Below are positions 8,931 through 20,359 of a stretch of 64,000 nt of DNA, in pieces (the first letter of the stretch is position 1; every line of letters begins with the position of its first letter). The position numbers and the translations under genes are program-made. Origin of the DNA: Aquilonibacter sp963703325 (GTDB lineage Bacteria; Vulcanimicrobiota; Vulcanimicrobiia; Vulcanimicrobiales; Vulcanimicrobiaceae); assembly GCA_963703325.1 (NCBI GenBank), contig OY969805.1:434001-498000 (forward strand), written 5' to 3'. A model generated the notes under the pieces. It was not told the DNA's origin. It made no database searches and saw only the letters and a program-made list of their open reading frames with translations.

Positions 8931-10127
8931 ATGAGCCGCATCCTCGCATATCTCGTCGAAGCATGCCAGTCGTTGTGGCGTAACCGAACGCGTTCGATCC
9001 TCACGATGCTCGGCATGATCATCGGAAGTGCATCGATCATCACGGTTTTCGGTCTGAGCAAGGCGACAACGAGCGGTATCGAGGGTACGTTCCACTCGTT
9101 CGGCACATTTCCGATCGTGGTACAGGTCGACCCATCGCAAACCTACCCCGAACGCGCACAGCTTCGCTACAGCGATGCGGCGCGCGTCGCCACGGATCTG
9201 GGATCGACGGTGTTGGCCGTTGAGCCGGACTTTACGCGAACCTGGAAGGTCGGTTACGGCAGCGTCAGCGACCACTTCTCGGTCTCGTCGGCCGGCGTCT
9301 ATCCGAACGACGACTCGCTCACGATGAGCGCCGGTCGCAAACTCGACGCGCAGGACGTGGACTCCGCCGCGCGTGTCGTCGTGCTCTCGCAAAGCGTTGC
9401 GGACCGGTTCTTTCCCAATCATGACGCGCTCGGCAAAGAACTCACGATGAACGCCGGACGCTACACGATCGTGGGTGTCTATAATCCGATCAGATCGCCC
9501 TTCATCACCGCGCTGAGCGGCAACGACTTCATCGCGGTTCCGTACTCGACGTACTATCGAGCGCTAAACGAGCCGCCCGATGACTTTTCGATCTATCCAG
9601 CTCCCGGCTTCACCGCAGATATGCTGCGGGATCAAATCGTGGCGTCGCTGCAACACGTCCATGGCGCGCAGGCTCAGTACCAAGTCATCGATGGGGCCGG
9701 CTTCCTCAAAGGCTTCGATGACGTGCTGAATATTGCCGGAACGAGCCTTGCCGCAATCGGCACGGTTGCGCTCATCGTCGCCGGCATCGGCATCATGAAC
9801 ATTATGCTCGTCACCGTTACCGAGCGCACCCGCGAGATCGGCATTCGCAAGTCGATCGGTGCGAGTCGCCGCGACATCATTCTACAATTCTTGATGGAGG
9901 CGGTCGTGCTGGCGCTTATCGGCGGCGCGACCGGAATGCTGCTTGGGATCGGCTTCACCGCGCTCGGCTCCTACGCGCTGAGCAAACAGCTTGGCGATCT
10001 GGTGGTTCCCTATGTACTCGTGGTTTCGATTGCGCTCGGATTTTCCGGCGCGGTCGGCATGCTCTTTGGGCTTTACCCGGCGTATCGCGCTGCTGCACTC
10101 GATCCGATCGAGGCCCTGCGCTCGTGA
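8931..10127 (+). CDS. MacB/FtsX-type ABC permease 1
   Basis: This is an inner-membrane permease of 398 residues with the MacB/LolC topology. A first transmembrane helix (RSILTMLGMIIGSASIITVF) is followed by a large periplasmic MacB-PCD domain (about residues 45-250) and three C-terminal helices. The motif GIGIMNIMLVTVTERTREIG next to IRKSIGASRRDI is the FtsX coupling region that contacts the ATPase, and DPIEALRS is the usual end. The ATPase is not fused, unlike E. coli MacB. The gene overlaps the next permease by four bases, which suggests translational coupling. The exported substrate is unknown. Confidence 0.92.
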   Translation: MSRILAYLVEACQSLWRNRTRSILTMLGMIIGSASIITVFGLSKATTSGIEGTFHSFGTFPIVVQVDPSQTYPERAQLRYSDAARVATDLGSTVLAVEPDFTRTWKVGYGSVSDHFSVSSAGVYPNDDSLTMSAGRKLDAQDVDSAARVVVLSQSVADRFFPNHDALGKELTMNAGRYTIVGVYNPIRSPFITALSGNDFIAVPYSTYYRALNEPPDDFSIYPAPGFTADMLRDQIVASLQHVHGAQAQYQVIDGAGFLKGFDDVLNIAGTSLAAIGTVALIVAGIGIMNIMLVTVTERTREIGIRKSIGASRRDIILQFLMEAVVLALIGGATGMLLGIGFTALGSYALSKQLGDLVVPYVLVVSIALGFSGAVGMLFGLYPAYRAAALDPIEALRS

Positions 10128-11315
10128 TGTACTTTGAGGAAGCCCTGCGCGTGCTCGTCGCCAATAAGATGCGCACGTTTCTGACGACGATCGGACTGAT
10201 TATCGGCGTGTTCGCGGTTATTAGCATCGAGGTACTCGGGCATAGCATGGCCGGATCGATCAGCGAAACACTTGGGGCGCTTGCCGACAACTCCTTCGTC
10301 GTCTTTCCCGGCTCGTTTCAAGGCAACTTCGAGCGCGCGGCGATGCGGCTTTCAGATTTGACCAATATCGTGTCCACGGTCCCGAATGTGGCGACAGCCG
10401 TGCCGCTCGGCGGTCAGCGAGAATTGGTGCGCTACGCCCACAACGTCGGGCGATTCACCCTCTCTTCCGATTCGAATCCGCCCTTCGCGAATCTCCCGCT
10501 CGCGTACGGGAGCTATCTCAGCGACGACGATATCGCAAACGCACGCGATGTTGGCGTGATCAGCTGGCGGGCGTATCAGCGACTCTTCCCCGCCGGGGGG
10601 GACCCGACTGGCGAGAGCATCTACGCTGGAACGCATCGCTACGTCGTCGTGGGCGTCCTCGCCGAGCCGCGGCGCGGCGTGCTCAATGTCAACTTCGGCG
10701 GCGACGTCTCGATTCCGTACACGACGTATGTTCGCGAATTCGTCCACGGTGACCGCATCTTCGCGGCGCGCTTCACGGTCCGCGATTCATCGACGATTCC
10801 GCAGACCGAGGTCGCGGTCATCAAGCGGATACGCGAGTTGCGCCAGGTCGCCAAGGACGTAACCTATCAAACATTCGACAAGGCCGCATTTACGGGCGGC
10901 GTCAACTCGATCTTCACCGCCGTAACGATCGTGGTCGCCCTCATCGGTGCCGTCTCGTTGATCGTCGCCGGGATCGGCGTGATGAACATCATGCTGGTCT
11001 CGATCAACGAGCGCACTCGTGAGATCGGCACGCGCAAGGCCATTGGCGCGCGCCGAGGGCAGATCTTGTGGCAATTTCTCATCGAAGCAGCGCTGCTCAG
11101 CAGCCTCGGATGCTTCATCGGCATGGCGCTCGGGCTCATCGCCGGCGCAACGATCAACGACATTTACATCGTGAAGCTCACCGGCTATACCGCGGCGCCG
11201 CCGTACCTCCAAGCGTTCTTGATCACGGTCGCCTTTGCGGCGATCGTGACCTTCGCGTTCGGCCTCTATCCGGCGTTTCGCGCGGCATCGCTCGATCCGA
11301 TCGAGGCCTTGCGCT

Positions 11316-11323
<8 letters not shown>
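10124..11323 (+). CDS. MacB/FtsX-type ABC permease 2
   Basis: This second permease (399 residues) has the same architecture as its upstream neighbour: an N-terminal helix (MRTFLTTIGLIIGVFAVISI), a periplasmic domain, then three helices with GIGVMNIMLVSINERTREIG and the ending DPIEALRYE. Sequence divergence in the periplasmic domain suggests that the two permeases form a heterodimer rather than being redundant (inference). The start is GTG 10124 or the adjacent ATG 10127, overlapping the previous stop. The end overlaps the ATPase start by eight bases. Confidence 0.92.
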
Positions 11324-12029
<706 letters not shown>

Positions 12030-12120
12030 CTTTTTGTAGCCCCTTTGAGGAACGCCCCGAAACCAACCGCCGTTCTCAGGGTAGGAAAAACCCCAAAATA
12101 ATCGTCGTTAGATCGGAAGA

Positions 12121-13344
12121 ATGGTGAGAAATCGTTTCATGCCGACGGTGATCGTCGGCCTCCTGGGCGCCATAATCGGCAGCTTCGTCATGATGCTCTA
12201 TGCGAGCACGCACTTCAGCAATGTGGCCGGCCCCAACCACACGCCCCCCGCGGTTGCCGCCGCACCGCTGAGCGGCGTAAGCGACCAAGATCGGATCGTC
12301 AGCGCGGTCAAGCGCACCAAGGCATCGGTGGTAGCCATCACCGAGACCATCAACGGCCAGGAAGTCGTGCCGATCGATCCCATGATCCAGCAGTTCTTTG
12401 GGCAGCAAGGGCCGGGCATCGTGCAGCACTACAAGGGCCAAGCTTCCGGCTCGGGCTTCGTGTACGACGGCAAGGGCGACATCGTAACCAACGCGCACGT
12501 CGTCAATCCGCCAAGCGGCGCCAAGCTCTCGAACCTCACCGTGATCTTCTCCAACGGTGATCACGTGCCGGCGCATGTGGTCGCCGCGAACATCGGCGCC
12601 GACCTCGCCGTCATTCGCGTCGACAACTACAAGAAGTTACCGCCGGCACTCGGGCTCGCCGATTCGGATAAGCTCGAACAAGGCCAATGGGCGATCGCCA
12701 TCGGCGAGCCGTACGAGTTGGAACAGACGGTCACGCTCGGCGTCGTCTCGGCCTTTAACCGCGAAGAAAAAGTCGGCGCCGAAGGCGGCGGCAACGGCTA
12801 CTACGACTTCAAAGGTCTGCTGCAGACCTCGGCGCCGATCAACCCCGGCAATTCGGGCGGCCCGCTGATCGACATCGACGGCAGCGTCATCGGCGTCAAC
12901 CAGCTCACCGATGAAGCAGCCCAGGGCATCGGCTTTGCGATCCCGTCCAACACGGTGCGCTTGGTCGTCCCGCAACTGCTCAGCAACCCGGGCTTCCACC
13001 AGGGCACCGACACCGGCTTCGCCGGCTTTGCTCCGGTCGATCTGACCACCGGCTTGCGTAACCAAATCGGCTACAACGGCCAAGGCGGGCTCGCGGTCGT
13101 TCAGGTCGAGCCGGGGACGCCCGCCGACAAGGCCGGGCTTGAGCCGGGGGACGTGATCCTCCAGGTCGACGGCAAGCCGGTGACCACCGCCGACGCCCTG
13201 CGCAAGTACATCGCCTCAAAGAAGCCGGGCGATACGCTGCGCCTCGACGTCTGGTCGCAGGGCGTCAAGAAGTTCGTCGCGGTCACCCTCGAAGAACGGC
13301 CGGCCGAACAGATCGGCGCCCCGTCCCAAGGTCAAGGCCCCTGA
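12121..13344 (+). CDS. HtrA/DegP-like serine protease with PDZ domain
   Basis: This is a membrane-anchored periplasmic S1C protease and quality-control factor, 407 residues. An N-terminal uncleaved anchor (VIVGLLGAIIGSFVMMLYAS) precedes the protease domain. The triad is His in IVTNAHVV, Asp in GADLAVIRVD and Ser in NPGNSGGPLID. A single PDZ domain follows (GGLAVVQVEPGTPADKAGLEPGDVILQ broken across residues about 320-350), then a short Pro-rich end. One PDZ rather than two is DegS/HtrA-like. It lies just upstream of the dnaK cluster, so two proteostasis modules adjoin, but a 359-base gap with strong hairpins separates them. Confidence 0.95.
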   Translation: MVRNRFMPTVIVGLLGAIIGSFVMMLYASTHFSNVAGPNHTPPAVAAAPLSGVSDQDRIVSAVKRTKASVVAITETINGQEVVPIDPMIQQFFGQQGPGIVQHYKGQASGSGFVYDGKGDIVTNAHVVNPPSGAKLSNLTVIFSNGDHVPAHVVAANIGADLAVIRVDNYKKLPPALGLADSDKLEQGQWAIAIGEPYELEQTVTLGVVSAFNREEKVGAEGGGNGYYDFKGLLQTSAPINPGNSGGPLIDIDGSVIGVNQLTDEAAQGIGFAIPSNTVRLVVPQLLSNPGFHQGTDTGFAGFAPVDLTTGLRNQIGYNGQGGLAVVQVEPGTPADKAGLEPGDVILQVDGKPVTTADALRKYIASKKPGDTLRLDVWSQGVKKFVAVTLEERPAEQIGAPSQGQGP

Positions 13345-13358
13345 TCGAATACCGGAAC

Positions 13359-13445
13359 CAAAGGAAGCGACCTTGAGGCGATCTGTGAAGCGAGCTTAAA
13401 CAAAGACGGCGAGCGGAGCAGGTTGCCTCAAGGTCGCTTCCTTTG
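13359..13445. repeat. Perfect 21-bp inverted repeat with 45-base loop
   Basis: The left arm 13359-13379 and the right arm 13425-13445 are exact reverse complements over 21 bases (core AAGGAAGCGACCTTGAGG). The loop is 45 bases. There is no T run after the right arm, so it is not a classical terminator. It may be a structured RNA element, a processing site or a small mobile remnant. Confidence 0.8.
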
Positions 13446-13448
13446 TGA

Positions 13449-13480
13449 AGGCTGGTCCTGCAACCGGCCTCTTCGCTTTT
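13449..13480 (+). terminator. Terminator-like hairpin downstream of htrA
   Basis: AGGCTGGT (13449-13456) pairs with ACCGGCCT (13463-13470) through eight pairs including one G-U. It is followed by CTTCGCTTTT. The weak T tract makes this a moderate call. Confidence 0.4.
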
Positions 13481-13703
13481 GGGTTAGAAACAACAGACCC
13501 GTCCATCGTGTATGATGGTCGGGTACTACACCTGCGTAAGCCCGTAAGCGGCAAGGCAGATCTTCACCCTCGTTTCGTTTCCCCGAATCCATGCGAGCGA
13601 TGCACTTACCTCGGTGCGCGACTCGCCTCGGCTAAGGTTACGGCGAGGGCCGCAAGAGAAGCTGGTCCAGAGCTTCGCAGAATAAACGAGAGGCAAGAAA
13701 TTT

Positions 13704-15554
<1,851 letters not shown>

Positions 15555-15560
<6 letters not shown>

Positions 15561-15662
15561 CCAGCGCGTCATCGCGCCTCGCGTCGTTGCGGGCGGCGCG
15601 GCCTAGCTAACTAGCGCCGCGCCACCCGCGCCTCGCGATTCATCGATGACGCTTGGTTATTT
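15555..15662. repeat. Long imperfect hairpin between dnaK and grpE
   Basis: The 108-base stretch folds on itself. AAATAACCA (15555-15563, including the dnaK stop) pairs with TGGTTATTT (15654-15662). GCGTCATCG pairs with CGATGACGC. GCGGGCGGCGCGG pairs with CCGCGCCACCCGC with one G-U, around a loop CTAGCTAACTAG. Only a central patch is unpaired. There is no T tract. It could attenuate transcription or protect mRNA ends, giving unequal DnaK and GrpE output (inference). Confidence 0.7.
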
Positions 15663-15674
15663 GACGAAAATTAT

Positions 15675-16208
15675 ATGATGAACGATAACGAATTATTTAC
15701 TGAAGCCGGTGAGGCGACGCTCGACGGTCCATCAGGATCGACGGGCGATTTGCCTGCGCAGCTCGACGCCGCCAATGCCAAGGCCGACGACAACTATCAG
15801 AAATTTCTGCTGGCGATGGCCGACTTCGAGAACTACAAGAAGCGCATGGAGCGCGACATCTCGTCGATCGTCACCTCGCACCGGCGCAAGCTGTTGGAAC
15901 GCTTTCTTCCGGTCATGGACAACCTCGAACGCGCGCTCGCCTTCGATCAAAGCGGCGGCGACAAACTGCGCGGCGGCATCGAACAAACGCTGCGCGGCTT
16001 CGAAGCGATACTCGCAAGCGAAGGCGTCAAACCGATCGATGTCAAGGACAAACCGTTCGATCCGCGCGTTGCCGAAGCGATCGGCACGTTGCCCGCGCCG
16101 TTCGGCGTCGCTGACGACACGGTCATGGAAGTCGCCGAAAAGGGCTATACCATCGGTGATGAACTGCTACGTCCGGCGAAAGTGCTCGTCGCCAAGCGCC
16201 AAGGATGA
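15675..16208 (+). CDS. grpE: Nucleotide exchange factor GrpE
   Basis: GrpE releases ADP from DnaK. The protein has 177 residues. A variable acidic N-terminus is followed by the conserved helix NYQKFLLAMADFENYKKRMERD (about residues 38-58), VMDNLERAL, and the beta-domain with FDPRVAEAIGT and the ending VLRPAKVLV-like motif (LLRPAKVLVAKRQG). It overlaps dnaJ by four bases (ATGA), showing translational coupling. ATG codons at 15675 and 15678 are equivalent start options. Confidence 0.96.
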   Translation: MMNDNELFTEAGEATLDGPSGSTGDLPAQLDAANAKADDNYQKFLLAMADFENYKKRMERDISSIVTSHRRKLLERFLPVMDNLERALAFDQSGGDKLRGGIEQTLRGFEAILASEGVKPIDVKDKPFDPRVAEAIGTLPAPFGVADDTVMEVAEKGYTIGDELLRPAKVLVAKRQG

Positions 16209-17227
16209 ACTACAAAGACTACTACGCGGTCCTAGGCGTTCCAAAGGGCGCGGCTGAAAAAGATATCAAGTCCGCCTATCGCAAGCTGGCACGCAAGTGG
16301 CATCCCGATGCAAACCCCGAGAACACCAAGGCCGCCGAAGAGAAGTTCAAGGAGATCTCCGAAGCGTACGAAGTGCTCGGCGATCCCGAAAAGCGCAAGA
16401 AGTACGACGCGCTCGGTTCCGATTGGCAACGCGCGGCGAAGCAAGCCGAACAACAGCGCCAATACCGCCGTGAATATAGCGATCACGATTTCACGTACGA
16501 CTTCGGCAATCAGGACGCGGGCGGAGCAGGTCCAAGCGGGTTTTCGGATTTCTTCGACATGTTCTTCTCGGGCATCGGACGCCGGCAAACGACGCAAAGC
16601 GCTAGCTTCTCGCAGCGCGGCCAAGATCTGGAGACCACGATCGAACTGGGTCTTCGCGACGTCTACGACGGCGGTAAAAAGGCCGTCGCATTACAGGTCG
16701 AGGATCTCTGTCCGAACTGCCGCGGCACCGGAACGCTCAACAGCCGCTTGTGCCCACAATGCGGCGGCACCGGACGCGTCCTCGTGACGAAGAAATTTGA
16801 AGTCGCAATTCCCAAAGGGATCAGCGATGGGCAGCGCATTCGTCTTGCGGGGCAAGGCGGCGTTGGCCTCAACGGTGGCGCGAACGGCGATCTGTATTTG
16901 ATCGTCAAGTTGCTCGACGACGCTACCTACAAACGCAGGGGCGACGATCTCTACGTCGATCTTCCGGTGAGTATTTACGATCTGGTTCTCGGCGGCGAAG
17001 TGAAGGTCCCGACGATGGCCGGTCAGGTGGCGATGACAATCCCCGAGGGGACGCAGAACAATCGCTTGCTGCGCCTTACGGGCAAAGGCATGCCGAAGGT
17101 CAAGGGCTCAGGTGCCGGCGATCAATACGTCCGCTTGATCGGGCAGCTTCCGCAGAGTCTCTCCGATAAAGAGAAGAAACTCTTCAAGGAGTTGTCGGGT
17201 CTGCGCAATGGCAAGAAGAGCTCGTAA
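16205..17227 (+). CDS. dnaJ: DnaJ-like co-chaperone with reduced zinc finger
   Basis: This is an Hsp40 co-chaperone that stimulates DnaK ATPase, 340 residues. The J-domain at the N-terminus carries the HPD motif (KWHPDAN). A Gly/Phe/Ser linker follows (residues about 75-135). The cysteine region contains only two CxxCxGxG units, CPNCRGTG and CPQCGGTG, instead of the four in canonical DnaJ, so only one zinc site can form. The C-terminal substrate domains are intact (VAIPKGISDGQRIRLAGQGG, DLYVDLPVSIYDLVLGG). It is therefore intermediate between type I DnaJ and type II/CbpA proteins. Its position after grpE supports the DnaK-partner role. Confidence 0.93.
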   Translation: MNYKDYYAVLGVPKGAAEKDIKSAYRKLARKWHPDANPENTKAAEEKFKEISEAYEVLGDPEKRKKYDALGSDWQRAAKQAEQQRQYRREYSDHDFTYDFGNQDAGGAGPSGFSDFFDMFFSGIGRRQTTQSASFSQRGQDLETTIELGLRDVYDGGKKAVALQVEDLCPNCRGTGTLNSRLCPQCGGTGRVLVTKKFEVAIPKGISDGQRIRLAGQGGVGLNGGANGDLYLIVKLLDDATYKRRGDDLYVDLPVSIYDLVLGGEVKVPTMAGQVAMTIPEGTQNNRLLRLTGKGMPKVKGSGAGDQYVRLIGQLPQSLSDKEKKLFKELSGLRNGKKSS

Positions 17228-17248
17228 CTCGAGAGGGAGAGGTTTGCA

Positions 17249-17611
17249 GTGATCAAAGACATCGCGTTCACCGCGTATCCGTCGAACAACGTGAAGTCGA
17301 CGCGCGAATGGTACGAAAAGATGCTGGGCCTCAAATTCAGCGGGCCATACGAAGAGAACGGCGTCGAAAAATTTAACGAGGCCAACGTCGGACCGGCGTG
17401 TTTTGCGCTGATGACGCCCGAATGGATCGCTCGCGAGCCGGGCAGCGGTGTCGGCGTCGCATTCGAAGTCGATGATATCGAGAAAACCGCAAAGTCGCTA
17501 CGTGACGCCGGCGTTACCGTGGAAGACATCTACACCACTCCGGTGTGCAAAGTTACCTCCTTCGACGATCCCGAAGGCAATAAGGTTACGCTGCATCAGT
17601 CCACGCGCTAG
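17249..17611 (+). CDS. VOC/glyoxalase-like protein
   Basis: This is a single-domain vicinal-oxygen-chelate fold protein of 120 residues with a beta-alpha-beta-beta-beta pattern twice. It begins with FTAYPSNNVKSTREWYEKML and ends with FDDPEGNKVTLHQ, the typical VOC closing strand. The usual metal-binding His and Glu of glyoxalase I are not in their expected positions: the first strand reads IAFTAYP and the last reads KVTLHQ. An antibiotic-binding or catalytically different role is therefore possible. The start is GTG 17249 after a purine-rich GAGAGGGAGAGG. It lies between dnaJ and an ABC exporter. The substrate is unknown. Confidence 0.8.
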   Translation: MIKDIAFTAYPSNNVKSTREWYEKMLGLKFSGPYEENGVEKFNEANVGPACFALMTPEWIAREPGSGVGVAFEVDDIEKTAKSLRDAGVTVEDIYTTPVCKVTSFDDPEGNKVTLHQSTR

Positions 17612-17617
17612 GTAACC

Positions 17618-19429
17618 ATGTTCGGCGCGCACGGCATGATGTGGTCCAACAACTACTCGCCTGATAAGCCGAGTATCCGCCGCAAGGTCGACTGGCGGCG
17701 TATTCTCGCGCTGTTCCGCCCGTATTGGTGCCAGCAGCTCCTTGTCTTCGGCTGCATCGTTATCGCCGCGGTGCTCGGATTGATTCCGGGCTTCATGACC
17801 GCGCGCATTATCGACGTTGCCATTCCTCAGAAGAACTTCCACGAGCTCACGGTCGATGTCGGCGTGATTCTCGGAACCGCGCTCGTCTCAATGGGCTTCG
17901 GCGTCGCGCAGGGTTGGACGAACTCCCTGGTCGGCGAAGGCATCATGCGTGACATCCGCACGCGGCTCGTCTCGCACTTGCACCGCATGCCGCTCTCCTT
18001 CTTCACCGGCACGAAGACCGGCGAAATCATGAACCGCGTCTCGAGCGACGTCGATAATGTCGACAGCGTTGTCACCGGCACGCTCACCACCATCGTCACC
18101 AATGTCGTGATGATCCTCACCACGGTCATAGCGATGTTCGTGTGGAACTGGCGTCTGGCCGTCATCTCGCTGATCGTCGTTCCGTTCATGATCCTGCCGC
18201 TTGGACCAGTCGGCCGGCGCATGTACGACATCCGCAAAAAGACGCGCGAGCAGCGGGACGCGATCGAATCGATCACCCAAGAGACGCTCTCCATCTCGGG
18301 CATCACGCTGATCAAGTCGTTCGCTCGCGAGGCTTACGAACGCGCGCGCTTCTACGATGTCGGCACCCGCTTGATGAACCTCGAGGTTCGGCTCGCCATG
18401 GTCGGCCGGTGGTTTCTGGCATCGGTCACCGCAATGGTGATCGTTGGCCCGGCAATAGTATGGCTCGGCGGCGGCTGGCTTGCGCTGCGCGGCGCGCTCG
18501 ACGTCGGCGTCATCGTCGCATTCATCGGCTACATTCAAGGCCGGCTCTACGGACCGGCAGCCACGCTGGTGGGCGTGCAGGTTCAAATCGTCAGTGCGCT
18601 TGCGGTCTTCGAGCGTATCTTTGACTACCTCGACCTCAAGACGGAGCCCTACGATCCGCCGGGCGCCATTACCCTCACCGATATTCAAGGCGACGTGCGC
18701 TTCGAGCACGTGACGTTCGGCTACGACGCGGACCGGGTGATCCTGCACGACGTATCGTTTGAGATCCAGCCCGGACAGGTCGCGGCGCTCGTCGGACCCT
18801 CGGGCGCCGGAAAATCGACGATCACCCAACTCGTGCCACGCTTTTACGACCCGCAACACGGACGCGTGCTCGTCGACGAGCACGACGTCAAAACCGTCAC
18901 GCTCGAGTCGTTGCGCGCGGGCATCGGCATCGTCACGCAGGAGACCTATCTCTTCCACGACACGATCGCGGCAAACTTGCATTACGCCAAGCCCGAGGCG
19001 ACCGACGACGAGTTGATCTCCGCCGCCCGTAGTGCGAACATTCACGAGTTCATCATGACGCTTCCGCTGGGCTACGAAACCGTGGTCGGCGAGCGCGGTC
19101 ACAAGCTTTCCGGCGGTGAACGCCAACGGCTCGCGATCGCCCGCGTTTTGCTCAAGAACCCGTGCATCCTAATCCTCGACGAAGCCACCAGCGCGCTCGA
19201 CTCGCACAACGAAGCCGCGATTCAAGATGCGCTCGACGTCGTGATGCGCGGGCGGACTAGCCTCGTGATCGCGCATCGCCTTTCGACCATCGTCAACGCG
19301 GACGTGATCTTCGTGATCGAGAACGGCCGCGTCGTCGAGAAGGGCTCACATGCGGTGCTGCTGGCCCGCAATGGGCCGTACGCGCGGCTCTATCGCACGC
19401 AGTTCCGCGACACGGCCATCGCGACGTAG
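17618..19429 (+). CDS. ABC exporter, fused permease and ATPase (MsbA/type IV exporter)
   Basis: This is a half-transporter of 603 residues that works as a dimer. The N-terminal half has six helices (first around residues 40-60, GCIVIAAVLGLIPGFMTARI). The conserved LVSHLHRMPLSFFTGTKTGE coupling segment follows. The C-terminal nucleotide-binding domain carries Walker A GPSGAGKST, the Q-loop IGIVTQETYLF, the signature LSGGERQRLAIARVLL, Walker B ILILDEATSALD and the switch IAHRLST. This pattern belongs to multidrug/lipid exporters. The substrate cannot be read from sequence. It starts seven bases after the VOC gene. Confidence 0.95.
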   Translation: MFGAHGMMWSNNYSPDKPSIRRKVDWRRILALFRPYWCQQLLVFGCIVIAAVLGLIPGFMTARIIDVAIPQKNFHELTVDVGVILGTALVSMGFGVAQGWTNSLVGEGIMRDIRTRLVSHLHRMPLSFFTGTKTGEIMNRVSSDVDNVDSVVTGTLTTIVTNVVMILTTVIAMFVWNWRLAVISLIVVPFMILPLGPVGRRMYDIRKKTREQRDAIESITQETLSISGITLIKSFAREAYERARFYDVGTRLMNLEVRLAMVGRWFLASVTAMVIVGPAIVWLGGGWLALRGALDVGVIVAFIGYIQGRLYGPAATLVGVQVQIVSALAVFERIFDYLDLKTEPYDPPGAITLTDIQGDVRFEHVTFGYDADRVILHDVSFEIQPGQVAALVGPSGAGKSTITQLVPRFYDPQHGRVLVDEHDVKTVTLESLRAGIGIVTQETYLFHDTIAANLHYAKPEATDDELISAARSANIHEFIMTLPLGYETVVGERGHKLSGGERQRLAIARVLLKNPCILILDEATSALDSHNEAAIQDALDVVMRGRTSLVIAHRLSTIVNADVIFVIENGRVVEKGSHAVLLARNGPYARLYRTQFRDTAIAT

Positions 19430-19435
19430 CGCGGC

Positions 19436-20314
19436 TTACGAGTAGATCGGTTCGATCGCGCCCATCTTGCCGGCTTGAAAGTCGGCGAAAGCCTGCTCGA
19501 GCTCGTCCGTCGTGTTCATCACGAAGGGGCCATAGCGCACCATCGGCTCCGCGATCGGCTCGCCGGTAAGCATCAGGAATTCGAGCGGCTCGCTGCCGGC
19601 GTTCTCGACCGGAATAACATCGCCCGCACGATCGAATACGATCCCCGCGCGCGCGGCGTGCTTGCGTTCACCTCCGAATCGCGCTTCACCGGTCATGAGA
19701 TAGGCAATTGCCGTGTGACCGTCTTCCACCGCATGCTCGATCGATGCGCCCGGCTCGAGGTGATAGTGCACAAAGCTGATCGGAATTCGTGTCTGTGCCG
19801 CACCGCTCACGCCTTGTGCCTCACCGGCAATCACCTTCGCCCACGCACGTCCGTCCGCACTGCGCCAGACCGGAATCTGCTCCGCGCGCACGTCTTGATA
19901 CCGGGGCCGCGTGAATTTGTCGACCTTGGGAAGATTGATCCAAATCTGGAAACCGTGCTGACGTCCGCCCTCGCGCATCATTCGCTCCGACGGCATCTCC
20001 GCGTGCACGACGCCGGCCCCGGCGGTCATCCACTGCACGTCGCCGGTGTGAATCTCGCCGCGATGCCCGGCTGAATCGGCATGCTGATTTTCGCCTTCGA
20101 TCACATACGTCACGGTCTCGAAGCCGCGATGCGGGTGATCTGGAGCGCCGATCGCCTCGCCGGGCGCATAGACGATTGGGCCAAGCTCGTCGATCAGCAG
20201 AAACGGATCGACCTGCATGACGCCCTGCACCGGAAATGGCCGGTGCACCAAGAAGCCGCCCCCCTCATGGAAATCCTGGGCCGGCAGCACGAGAGAGACC
20301 TTACGTTCTGACAT
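19436..20314 (-). CDS. Pirin family protein
   Basis: This is a bicupin of 292 residues. The metal-site residues of pirin are present: HPHRGFET supplies two His, and GVVHAEMP supplies the third His and the Glu. Bacterial pirins can act as quercetin dioxygenases or regulators, and the role here is undetermined. The C-terminal pirin domain is visible (residues about 180-290). It lies downstream of the CoA-transferase genes on the minus strand with a gap of about 45 bases. It is convergent with the ABC exporter only six bases away. Confidence 0.93.
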   Translation of the reverse strand: MSERKVSLVLPAQDFHEGGGFLVHRPFPVQGVMQVDPFLLIDELGPIVYAPGEAIGAPDHPHRGFETVTYVIEGENQHADSAGHRGEIHTGDVQWMTAGAGVVHAEMPSERMMREGGRQHGFQIWINLPKVDKFTRPRYQDVRAEQIPVWRSADGRAWAKVIAGEAQGVSGAAQTRIPISFVHYHLEPGASIEHAVEDGHTAIAYLMTGEARFGGERKHAARAGIVFDRAGDVIPVENAGSEPLEFLMLTGEPIAEPMVRYGPFVMNTTDELEQAFADFQAGKMGAIEPIYS

Positions 20315-20359
20315 AGCTCTCTCTGTAACCCAGCGGCGGTTGCGCTGGTTCTGCGGGGG

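Larger units (their letters stand above)
13345..13703 (+). other. Intergenic region before dnaK, rich in hairpins, no gene seen
   Basis: This 359-base gap holds a 21-bp perfect inverted repeat (13359-13445), a terminator-like hairpin (13449-13480) and a further imperfect palindrome (13498-13523, CCCGTCCATC/GATGGTCGGG with one mismatch) that contains TATGAT, a possible -10 element. Further down, CTCGCC/GGCGAG arms are present in the dnaK leader. I found no CIRCE element (TTAGCACTC-N9-GAGTGCTAA). A frame spanning 13445-13711 overlaps dnaK and looks non-coding. Confidence 0.5.

Noticed and set aside
17249..17611. Classical glyoxalase I
   Set aside because: The fold pattern fits VOC proteins, but the expected metal-binding His/Glu positions are not occupied.
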